Assembly (NCBI GenBank): GCA_902493125.1
Contig: CABUOF010000052.1
Location: 1-14,400, forward strand
Direction of reading: 5' to 3'
Length of the DNA: 14,400 bases
From: an uncultured Collinsella sp.
Lineage (GTDB): Bacteria > Actinomycetota > Coriobacteriia > Coriobacteriales > Coriobacteriaceae
Of the stretch, positions 1 to 6,059 are shown in pieces (the first letter of the stretch is position 1; each line of letters opens with the position of its first letter). A program made the position numbers and the translations under genes. A model generated the notes under the pieces. That model was given only the letters and a program-made list of their open reading frames with translations. It was not told the origin of the DNA and ran no database searches.

Positions 1-409
1 CGATAGCGCCCTCAGCGGCGGCGAAGGACTCGTGGCCGGCCAGGAAGGCGAAGCACTCGGTGTCGTCGGAGAGCAGCATAGCGCCCAGGTTGCCGTGGCC
101 CAGACCGACCTTGCGGTCCTCGGCGACGGAGCCGGGGACGGTGAAGGCCTGGATGCCCTCGCCGATGATGGCGGCAGCCTCAGAAGCGGACTTGGCGCCA
201 CGCTTGACAGCGAGAGCGCAACCGAGGGTGTAGGCCCACTCGGCGTTCTGGAAGGCGATGGACTGGGTGTTGTTGACGATCTCACGCGGGTTGAAGCCCT
301 TGTCGGTGCAGATCTGCAGAGCTTCCTCGAGGGAGGCGATGCCGTTGTCGGCGAGGCACTTGTTGATCTTGTCAGCGCGGCGCTCGTAACCTTCGAACGT
401 AACAGTCAT
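1..409 (-). CDS. GGGtGRT-family protein (partial, C-terminus outside window)
   Basis: About 136 N-terminal residues are visible. The protein begins MTVTFEGYERRADKINKCLA and continues through a conserved-looking GLGHGNLGAMLLSDDTECFAF segment. This matches my memory of the GGGtGRT family (named for a later motif that lies outside the window), which is found in Coriobacteria and Clostridia. Its biochemical role is not established as far as I know. Family members commonly sit beside a NifU-like Fe-S scaffold gene, exactly as here: the upstream scaffold ends 18 bases before this start. The ATG at 409 is preceded by a good ribosome binding site (GGGAGG), which fixes the start. Cotranscription with the scaffold gene suggests a shared role in Fe-S or metal-cofactor handling. 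Family assignment is fairly secure; function is inferred only from the neighbour. Confidence 0.8.
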   Translation of the reverse strand, partial: MTVTFEGYERRADKINKCLADNGIASLEEALQICTDKGFNPREIVNNTQSIAFQNAEWAYTLGCALAVKRGAKSASEAAAIIGEGIQAFTVPGSVAEDRKVGLGHGNLGAMLLSDDTECFAFLAGHESFAAAEGAI

Positions 410-427
410 AGTTATTTCCCTCCCTTT

Positions 428-1162
428 CTACTCGTGAACCGGGAACACGCTGGCGACGGAGTGAGTCTCCTCGTCGGTGCGCGGGTCGATGTACTTGGCA
501 GCGTTCTCCCACTGACCATAGTGGCCCATAGCGCCAGCGATGGCCTCCTCGGGGGTCTTGCCGGCCTTGACGGCGTCGGTGAACTTGCCGAGGTTCAGGA
601 ACTCGAATGCGATGATCTCGTTCTTGTCGTTGAGAGCCATGCGGGTGACGTAGCCCTGAGCGAGCTCGAGGTAACGAGCGCCCTTGGCCTTGGTGCCGAA
701 CATGGTGCCGACCTGAGAGCGAAGGCCCTTGCCGAGGTCGTCGAGGGAGGCGCCCACGGGCAGGCCGCCCTCGGAGAACGCGGTCTGGCTGCGGCCGTAA
801 ACGATCTGCAGGAAGATCTCGCGCATAGCAACGTTGATGGCGTCGCAGACGAGGTCGGTGTTGAGGGCCTCGAGGATGGTCTTACCGGGAAGGATCTCGG
901 AAGCCATGGCGGCAGAGTGGGTCATGCCCGAGCAGCCGATGGTCTCAACGAGGGCCTCCTCGATGATGCCGTCCTTGACGTTCAGCGTGAGCTTGCAGGC
1001 GCCCTGCTGAGGTGCGCACCAACCCACACCGTGCGTAAGACCGGAGATGTCGGAAATCTCCTTAGCCTGGACCCACTTGCCCTCCTCGGGGATGGGTGCG
1101 GGGCCGTGGTATGCACCCTTGGCAACGGGGCACATGTTCTCCACTTCCTGTGAGTACTGCAT
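428..1162 (-). CDS. NifU-like iron-sulfur cluster assembly scaffold protein
   Basis: The product is 244 residues and belongs to the NifU N-terminal/IscU-like superfamily. Scaffolds of this type hold nascent Fe-S clusters in the cytoplasm. Cysteines lie at C11, C49, C56, C77 and C106. The segment around C77 (IGCSGMTHSAAMAS) resembles the GC-x-x-x-x-A-S scaffold motif, and C49/C56 fall where the first scaffold cysteine (CGD in SufU) is expected, but no CGD triplet is present. The C-terminal half (LPVGASLDDLGKGLRSQVG, then GARYLELAQGYVTRMAL) is not part of classical IscU, so this is the longer variant found with GGGtGRT proteins. The frame stays open upstream to 1246, but the ATG at 1162 has the AGGAGAGG site and starts the conserved part. 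It is distinct from the SufU encoded 2 kb away. Confidence 0.82.
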   Translation of the reverse strand: MQYSQEVENMCPVAKGAYHGPAPIPEEGKWVQAKEISDISGLTHGVGWCAPQQGACKLTLNVKDGIIEEALVETIGCSGMTHSAAMASEILPGKTILEALNTDLVCDAINVAMREIFLQIVYGRSQTAFSEGGLPVGASLDDLGKGLRSQVGTMFGTKAKGARYLELAQGYVTRMALNDKNEIIAFEFLNLGKFTDAVKAGKTPEEAIAGAMGHYGQWENAAKYIDPRTDEETHSVASVFPVHE

Positions 1163-1565
1163 GCCTCTCCTCTCTATCGTGTTGGCGTCCCGTCTGGGGG
1201 TCGTGGCTGGCGATTGCCGGGCGACCCTTCGAAAGGGACATGACATGCAGCCCCTATAATACCGCGAAATGCACGGAATATTCGGCGAACGGCTCAGTTT
1301 TCGTAGCGAGAAGTCCGGAAGTTTTAATTGAAACGGTTTAACTCTATGTTCTGTGGTCGTGAACTTCCGTAGAGGGGGTCTGTCTTGGGCAAGCTTTTGG
1401 TCGGCTCTTGTAAGCGTTGCAGGGGTTGACCTGTTGCAACGATGCCGTTCGCCGCCTGTTTACTGCCTTTGGCCGCGCGAGTGTATTGTTTTGCGTGAAT
1501 GTTTTGATGGCACGCTTCAATCGTGCTGTATTGGATGGCAAGCAGATCCCGGCGAAGGGAGCGCC
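1163..1565. other. intergenic region between divergent scaffold and transposase genes
   Basis: About 400 bases hold no convincing gene. They contain the 5' leader of the minus-strand scaffold operon and the region upstream of the plus-strand transposase. Several inverted repeats are visible: CGGAAGTT at 1316-1323 against AACTTCCG at 1362-1369, CGTTGCA at 1415-1421 against TGCAACG at 1435-1441, and a hairpin GCACG/CGTGC at 1510-1526. The transposase frame is open back to 1353, but that extension looks non-coding. I see no confident plus-strand promoter. Confidence 0.5.
1256..1261 (-). promoter_or_regulatory. candidate -10 box for the NifU-like/GGGtGRT operon
   Basis: Read on the minus strand this is TATTAT, 94 bases before the scaffold start codon. 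No good -35 hexamer sits 16-18 bases upstream; the best is CGAATA. The call is weak and rests on position and the AT-rich hexamer in otherwise GC-rich DNA. Confidence 0.3.
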
Positions 1566-2378
1566 ATGCAGCGCGTTTGGAGAACGGTTACCGGCTTTTA
1601 CCATGTCTGTGCCCGCGGTACGGGCAAGCAGCTCATCTTTGAGGGCGATGAAGACCGGTGGGAGTTTTTGGAATTGATGCGCGACTGTTGCCGGGAGGAG
1701 GGTGTGACGGTTATCGCCTGGTGCCTTATGGGCAATCACCTGCATTTGGTGCTTGCAGATTACGAGGACAGGATGAGCGCGGCGATGCACCGGCTGCTTT
1801 TGACGTACGCGCGGCGGTTCAATAAACGCACGGGGCGCACGGGTCATCTGTTTCAGAACCGTTTTGACCGGCGCTCGCTCGATACCGACTGGCAGGTGAT
1901 GGAGGCTATTCGCTCTGTACACGCCGATCCGCAGGAGGTGGGCGTTAGCCTAATCGAGCGTTATCCCTGGAGCAGCTTTCCGGAACATCTACGCGCTTAC
2001 GACGGTGATGTGGCCGATGCCGCGAGGGGATTTTCTGATCCTTCTTGTGTGCTTGAGCTTTTTGGCTCTGCCGAGGGCTTTATTGCCTATTCGCTTTCGA
2101 CGCCCGTCGGCAGTGAGTCAGCGCTGTGCGATATGAAAGAGACGGAGTGGGAACGCCACGCCTTTGCCGACAAGATGGCGAAGGAACTCGGGGTTCCGCT
2201 TCGCGGGGTTAAAGCCGCACCGCCGGCGCAGCGCGATACCGTTATTTTTGGATTGCACGATGCCGGTTTTACGGTGCGCCAGATTGAGCGGCATACCGGG
2301 ATTGGCAAAAGTACCGTCTCTCGTATCGTGCGCGCCCGCGCGCGAACGGCGATGCGGGCTGGCGGAAACGTGATGTAA
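1566..2378 (+). CDS. REP-associated tyrosine transposase (RAYT / Y1 HUH family)
   Basis: The product is 270 residues. Residues 1 to about 140 form a Y1-transposase (IS200-like HUH nuclease) domain: YHVCARG near H13, the metal-binding His-hydrophobic-His as MGNHLHLVL (H58, H60), and a tyrosine-bearing helix YARRFNKRTGRTGHLFQNRF in which Y81 is the likely nucleophile. IRSVHADPQEVG and YPWSSF are diverged versions of the family's usual HLNPVRAG and Y-x-WSS motifs. Residues about 222-260 (VIFGLHDAGFTVRQIERHTG, then STVSRIV) form a helix-turn-helix, as in longer RAYTs. These enzymes cut single-stranded DNA at hairpin repeats and are usually single-copy chromosomal genes, not members of an insertion sequence. 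No IS ends are seen. The ATG at 1566 has an AAGGGAG site 6 bases upstream; starts further up lack one. An inverted repeat pair lies just downstream. Confidence 0.85.
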   Translation: MQRVWRTVTGFYHVCARGTGKQLIFEGDEDRWEFLELMRDCCREEGVTVIAWCLMGNHLHLVLADYEDRMSAAMHRLLLTYARRFNKRTGRTGHLFQNRFDRRSLDTDWQVMEAIRSVHADPQEVGVSLIERYPWSSFPEHLRAYDGDVADAARGFSDPSCVLELFGSAEGFIAYSLSTPVGSESALCDMKETEWERHAFADKMAKELGVPLRGVKAAPPAQRDTVIFGLHDAGFTVRQIERHTGIGKSTVSRIVRARARTAMRAGGNVM

Positions 2379-2536
2379 GGTCGCCTGTTCACCGCAGCTG
2401 GGGTCGTCCATACGCCGCAACCAGCGTTCAAAAGCCTGGTACGGTAACTGCACTTCTTAATATGCATAGAACAATCGCCATCTTGCATAAATTAACGACC
2501 CAGTCCGGGTTTGCCCGTGCCTACCCCCATCTGCGC

Positions 2537-2561
2537 CGTGCAAAAAACGGAGTTTTCAGCA
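2537..2561 (+). repeat. 25-bp repeat, copy 1 (REP-like candidate)
   Basis: The pattern is CGTGC, eight bases, GAGT, then a near-identical TTCAGCA end. Copy 1 has AAAAAACG as the eight bases. It shares its fixed parts and exact spacing with copy 2 on the other strand. The left half can form a short hairpin (CCGT...ACGG, from 2536). Position beside a RAYT gene suggests, but does not prove, a REP-type target. Confidence 0.5.
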
Positions 2562-2686
2562 TCGTAGCGCTGTCGGCACCGCTGCAATCTTGCAACATAC
2601 GGGTTCCGAAGCTATTGATTCCCGCCGTTGCGCCCCCGAAGCACGTGTCTGCGTCCCGTCAGACCGCGATGCTTGTTCTAAAACAC

Positions 2687-2716
2687 AATATATATGCGCC
2701 TAAAGACGTTGATCAA
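2687..2716 (-). promoter_or_regulatory. possible minus-strand promoter in the RAYT-suf intergenic region
   Basis: On the minus strand TTGATC (2711-2716) is followed 18 bases later by TATATT (2687-2692). The -35 lies in the palindrome CGTTGATCAACG. It would drive a transcript leftward through repeat copy 1, against the transposase gene. No coding sequence follows, so any product would be non-coding RNA. Low confidence. Confidence 0.25.
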
Positions 2717-2747
2717 CGCTTTCGATGCGTATACACACAGCTTGGCG

Positions 2748-2772
2748 TGCTGAATACTCGCAAAAATGCACG
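2748..2772 (-). repeat. 25-bp repeat, copy 2 (inverted)
   Basis: On the minus strand this reads CGTGC, ATTTTTGC, GAGT, ATTCAGCA. It matches copy 1 at all five, four and seven fixed positions of those blocks; differences are confined mainly to the eight-base core and one base after GAGT. The copies point toward each other, 186 bases apart. Confidence 0.5.
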
Positions 2773-2783
2773 CCGCTCCCTAT

Positions 2784-2875
2784 GGGACCCGCCTGCGGTA
2801 GGCGCGAAGCGAGTCGGAGCTTCGCAGAACGGGGCTTGGCGCATTGCTTGGCGGGCCCGGGGTCCTGCCGCAGGC
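2784..2875. repeat. cluster of overlapping GC-rich inverted repeats
   Basis: Visible pairs are CGCCT/AGGCG (2790-2804), GCGAAGC/GCTTCGC (2804-2810 and 2819-2825), GCCTGCGG/CCGCAGGC (2791-2798 and 2868-2875) and GGACCC/GGGTCC (2785-2790 and 2860-2865). The last two long-range pairs are not nested and so cannot form together with each other in one simple fold. This is structured, non-coding DNA of unknown role. Confidence 0.45.
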
Positions 2876-2975
2876 CTTTGGTGCTGTGGAAAACGCCCGT
2901 GTTCGTGTCTGGCTGTGTGGCAAATGTCAGACGGGGCGCCGGACGCGCGGACTTTGTGCGTTCGCGCTCATTAGG

Positions 2976-3006
2976 TAAAAACAGAGCCGCCCGTATCGGG
3001 CGGCTC
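2976..3006 (-). terminator. Rho-independent terminator of the suf operon
   Basis: On the minus strand a perfect 10-bp stem, GAGCCGCCCG / CGGGCGGCTC, with a 3-base loop, is followed by TGTTTTTA. It begins about 33 bases after the sufU stop codon. The T-run lies only on the minus-strand side, so it serves sufCBDSU. Confidence 0.9.
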
Positions 3007-3038
3007 GGCAATCAAAAACCTTGGATTCGGGGCATAAG

Positions 3039-3473
3039 CTACTGGTTTGTTTGCCCCTCGAGCATGCCGTCGAGGGTGCGCCAGGCGAGCTCGGCGCACT
3101 TGACGCGGGCGGGCATGTGCGAGATGTCCTGAAGCTGGGCGGCTTCGTCCAGGTCTTCCAGGTCCTCCTCGGAGAGCTTCTCGCCGCGGATCATGGCGAG
3201 GAAGAGCTCTGCCAGGCGGTGAGCTTCCTCGACGGTCTCGCCGGTGATGAGGTCGGCCATGATGTCGGCACTGGCCTGACTGATGGCGCAGCCGTGGCCG
3301 GTAAAGGAGGCCTCCCCGATCACACCGTTCTCGACGCGCAGCTGCAAGGTGAGCTCGTCGCCGCAGCTGGGGTTGATGCCGTCGTGCTCGTGCGTGGGAG
3401 CATCCATCTCGTACTTATAGTCGGGGTGCGAGTTGTGCTCCATAAACGTGGTGGAGGTGTACAGATTACCCAT
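3039..3473 (-). CDS. sufU: SufU, zinc-dependent sulfur-transfer protein
   Basis: The product is 144 residues and is the last gene of the suf operon. SufU takes persulfide sulfur from the cysteine desulfurase SufS and passes it to the SufBCD scaffold. The zinc and transfer ligands known from Bacillus SufU are all in place: C37-G-D39 (SCGDEL), C62 (GCAISQAS) and C126 (KCAELAW). The insertion between the second and third cysteine that separates SufU from IscU is present. The chosen ATG at 3473 has a GGAG site and overlaps the end of sufS by 8 bases, which suggests translational coupling. The next ATG in frame (3443) has no such site. A strong terminator follows. Identity is secure. Confidence 0.95.
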   Translation of the reverse strand: MGNLYTSTTFMEHNSHPDYKYEMDAPTHEHDGINPSCGDELTLQLRVENGVIGEASFTGHGCAISQASADIMADLITGETVEEAHRLAELFLAMIRGEKLSEEDLEDLDEAAQLQDISHMPARVKCAELAWRTLDGMLEGQTNQ

Positions 3474-4791
3474 TGAACGTGCTCCAAACGTGATGCAGGC
3501 CGGCGATGAACTTGTCGATGTCGGCCTTGTCGTTGTAGAAGGCCACGCTGGCGCGGCAGCAGGCAAGGTTCTCGACGCCCAGCCAGGTGAGCAGCGGCTG
3601 CGCGCAGTGGTGGCCGGCGCGGATGCAGACGCCGTCCATGTCCATGATGCTCGCGACGTCGTGCGGATGGATGCCCTTGACGTTGAAGCTCACGACGCCA
3701 TGGTGGTTGTCCCAGTAGATGGAGCCGATGATCTGGACAAAGTCGAGCTGCATGAGTTCGCCCATCAGGTAGTGGACGAGCGCCTTCTCGCGGGCCTGGA
3801 TGTTCTCGTAACCCACCGTGTTGACTAGGTAATTAAGGGCGGCGCCCGTGGCGAAGATGCCGGCGGCGTCCTGCGTGCCGGCCTCGAACTTCTCGGGGAC
3901 GGGCGCCCAGACGGCGTCCTGCTCGGTGACCGAATCGATCATCTCGCCACCGGTGAGCATGGGCGGCATGGCGTTGAGCAGGTCCATCTTGCCCCACAGC
4001 ACGCCAATGCCCATGGGACCCATGGCCTTGTGTGCGCTAAAGGCAAAGAAGTCGGCGCCCAGGTCAGCCACATCGACCGGCATGTGCGGCAGCGACTGCG
4101 CGCCGTCGACGACCAGATAGCCGCCGTACTTATGCACGAGTTTGCCGAGGTTCTTGACCGGGTTCTCGACGCCCAGCACGTTAGAGACCTGACCCACGGC
4201 CAGAATCTTGGTTTTGGGACCAACCTTGGCAAGAACCTCCTCGGTCGTGAGCTGGCCGGTCTTGGTGGGGTAGAGGTAGACGAGCTTGGCGCCGGTCTCG
4301 CGGCAGACCTGCTGCCACGGAATCAGGTTGGAGTGGTGCTCCATGATGGTGATGACGACCTCGTCGCCCGGTTTGAGCACTGTGGGTGCAAAGCTCTTGG
4401 CGACCAGGTTGAGCGACTCACTCGTGTTGCGGGTGAAGACGACCTCGTTGGCCTGGGGAGCACCGATGAGGTCGGCGATCTGCTGGCGGACCTTCGCGAT
4501 GGCATCGGTGGCCTCGACGGACAGCGAGTATAGGCCGCGCAGGGGGTTGGCGTTCATGCGCTGGTAGAAGTCGCGTTCGGCGTCAAGCACGCAGGCGGGG
4601 CGCTGCGCAGTGGCGGCGCTATCGAGGAAGGCGATCTCGGGGTGCTGCTGAAACAGCGGGAACTGGCCCTTGTAGGGGTTGGTCTCGATGTCCACGGTGG
4701 GCCAGCCGCGCGAGGCCTCGTCGCTGGCGTCGAGCTCCATAGGCTCCGGTGCGGTACAGGTATCGCATTTAACGTGCTCGGTGTCGATCAT
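3466..4791 (-). CDS. sufS: SufS, cysteine desulfurase
   Basis: The product is 441 residues, a group II, PLP-dependent cysteine desulfurase that makes a persulfide from L-cysteine for SufU. Visible landmarks are EHHSN with the PLP-stacking H153, VVDGAQS with D229 and Q232, the Schiff-base lysine K255 in FSAHKAMGPMG, and the catalytic loop RAGHHCAQP with C396. The conserved RAS-x-x-FYN end is present (RASVAFYN). The first 40 or so residues are an extension absent from typical SufS of about 406 residues and carry C9-D-T-C12. The start is well supported: ATG overlaps the sufD stop as ATGA and has a GAGGAG site. The function call is secure; the role of the extension is unknown. Confidence 0.96.
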   Translation of the reverse strand: MIDTEHVKCDTCTAPEPMELDASDEASRGWPTVDIETNPYKGQFPLFQQHPEIAFLDSAATAQRPACVLDAERDFYQRMNANPLRGLYSLSVEATDAIAKVRQQIADLIGAPQANEVVFTRNTSESLNLVAKSFAPTVLKPGDEVVITIMEHHSNLIPWQQVCRETGAKLVYLYPTKTGQLTTEEVLAKVGPKTKILAVGQVSNVLGVENPVKNLGKLVHKYGGYLVVDGAQSLPHMPVDVADLGADFFAFSAHKAMGPMGIGVLWGKMDLLNAMPPMLTGGEMIDSVTEQDAVWAPVPEKFEAGTQDAAGIFATGAALNYLVNTVGYENIQAREKALVHYLMGELMQLDFVQIIGSIYWDNHHGVVSFNVKGIHPHDVASIMDMDGVCIRAGHHCAQPLLTWLGVENLACCRASVAFYNDKADIDKFIAGLHHVWSTFNG

Positions 4792-6059
4792 GCGAGCTCC
4801 TCTTCAAAGTTGTCGATCAGGTTGTTGCCCAGGCGGACGACGGCTGCGCGGGTGCGCTCGTCGGTGGCGGAAAGCGCGGCGTCCTCCAGCTTGGCGCGGA
4901 TGAACAGGTCCTCGGCGGCGTTTTGGTCAAGGCCGCGGCAGGCGAGGTAGAACAGCTGCTCGTCGCGGACGTGACCGATGGTGGCGCCGTGGTTGCCGGC
5001 GACGTCGTCCTCGTCGCAGAGAATGACGGGAACGGTCTTGTTGTCGACACCCTTGTTGGCCAAAAGCACCGTCTCGCGCTCGGTGCCGGTTGCGCCCTTG
5101 CAGCCGTGCACGAGGTCGATGGTGCCGCGGTAGACCTTCTTGGACGTGCCGGTCAGCACGCCGTTGGCGTCGATCTCGCACTCGGTCTTGCGGCCGCGGT
5201 GGCGCAGCTCGTAATTAAAGTCGCGCACCTGCTCGCGGGCGCCCAGGTAGTCAGTATCGATGGTGACCTTGGCGGTATCGCCCAGCAGGTCGCCGGCAAG
5301 GCCGGTGGCGCTGGCACCGGCACCCAGGACGGTGTGCTGCACGTTGACGCGCGCGCCCTCGTCTAGGAACAGGCCGGTGTCGTCGAGCGCGATCCAGCTA
5401 TCGTCGAGCGTCTGCGTGCAGGTCACGTTGACGGTGGCGTACTCGTGGGCGCACACGCGTAGCACGGAACCCACGACGCCCTCGCCGGCAACGGGGGAGT
5501 CTAGGGCGATCTGCAGGTCGAGCGTTGCCTGCGGGCGGGCGACGACGTCGATGGCGGCAATGGCCGCGGCGGCATTGACACCGCTCACACGCACGGTAAC
5601 CGTGGCGTGCTGGTATGTGGGCACATCGATGACGACGCGCTTAGTGGCGTGCTCGGCCAGGTAGGTGTAGGCAGCCTCGCCCATGCCAGTCTCGAAGGCC
5701 TCAGCGGGGGAGAGCTCCTCCTCCAGCTTAATGGCACCGGCCTGGTAGATGGAGGTGGCGGGCACGTCAAGCTCGGTCTCGCGCGTGATGCGGGCGCGGT
5801 CGGCGGCATCGCCAGGGGCGGAGGCGCGGCGCTCGGGGAAGCGCTCGGCCATGGCGTCCATGGCGGCGTCGAACGCGTCTGCCACGCCAGCAAACTGCTC
5901 TTCCAAGCCCTCAGCCTCAACGGCCTCGGCGGGAGCGGCGGCAAGCTCGTCAGAGAGCTCGAGCTTGGTCTGGTTCATCTTGAGCCAACCCCAAGTGGCA
6001 GCCGGCATCGCATTGACCTGCTCAAGGGTGGTAGCAGCGGTGTTCGTGGCCTGTTTCAT
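4788..6059 (-). CDS. sufD: SufD, Fe-S cluster scaffold subunit
   Basis: The product is 423 residues. SufD pairs with SufB and two SufC to form the cytoplasmic SufBC2D assembly machine. The N-terminal third (about 30-130) is helical and rich in Ala and Glu, as usual. The middle is a beta-helix with weak similarity to SufB. The C-terminal SufC-binding region is the most conserved: LCDEDDVAGNHGATIGHV, with C348 and H358, the latter at the position of the E. coli SufD histidine needed for cluster assembly, followed by DEQLFYLACRGL. Its ATG shares one base with the sufB stop codon (TAATG), and its own stop overlaps sufS as ATGA, so the three genes look translationally coupled. Confidence 0.93.
   Translation of the reverse strand: MKQATNTAATTLEQVNAMPAATWGWLKMNQTKLELSDELAAAPAEAVEAEGLEEQFAGVADAFDAAMDAMAERFPERRASAPGDAADRARITRETELDVPATSIYQAGAIKLEEELSPAEAFETGMGEAAYTYLAEHATKRVVIDVPTYQHATVTVRVSGVNAAAAIAAIDVVARPQATLDLQIALDSPVAGEGVVGSVLRVCAHEYATVNVTCTQTLDDSWIALDDTGLFLDEGARVNVQHTVLGAGASATGLAGDLLGDTAKVTIDTDYLGAREQVRDFNYELRHRGRKTECEIDANGVLTGTSKKVYRGTIDLVHGCKGATGTERETVLLANKGVDNKTVPVILCDEDDVAGNHGATIGHVRDEQLFYLACRGLDQNAAEDLFIRAKLEDAALSATDERTRAAVVRLGNNLIDNFEEELA

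Larger units (their letters stand above)
2379..3038. other. 660-bp region without a gene, repeat- and hairpin-rich
   Basis: No open frame here looks like protein on either strand. The stretch holds the two inverted copies of a 25-bp repeat (2537-2561 and 2748-2772), a perfect palindrome CGTTGATCAACG at 2707-2718, an AT-rich promoter-like patch at 2687-2716, a run of overlapping hairpins at 2784-2875 and the suf terminator at 2976-3006. It lies between the RAYT gene and the end of the suf operon, which converge on it. Confidence 0.6.

Noticed and set aside
32..1153. Long plus-strand open frame opposite the scaffold and GGGtGRT genes
   Set aside because: It is the antisense shadow of two well-supported minus-strand genes and resembles no protein.
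1353..1565. 71-residue N-terminal extension of the RAYT protein
   Set aside because: No ribosome site, no family similarity, and the conserved domain begins at the ATG at 1566.
2462..2974. 170-codon plus-strand frame in the RAYT-suf gap
   Set aside because: Composition is not protein-like, and it runs through repeats and hairpins; no ribosome site of note.
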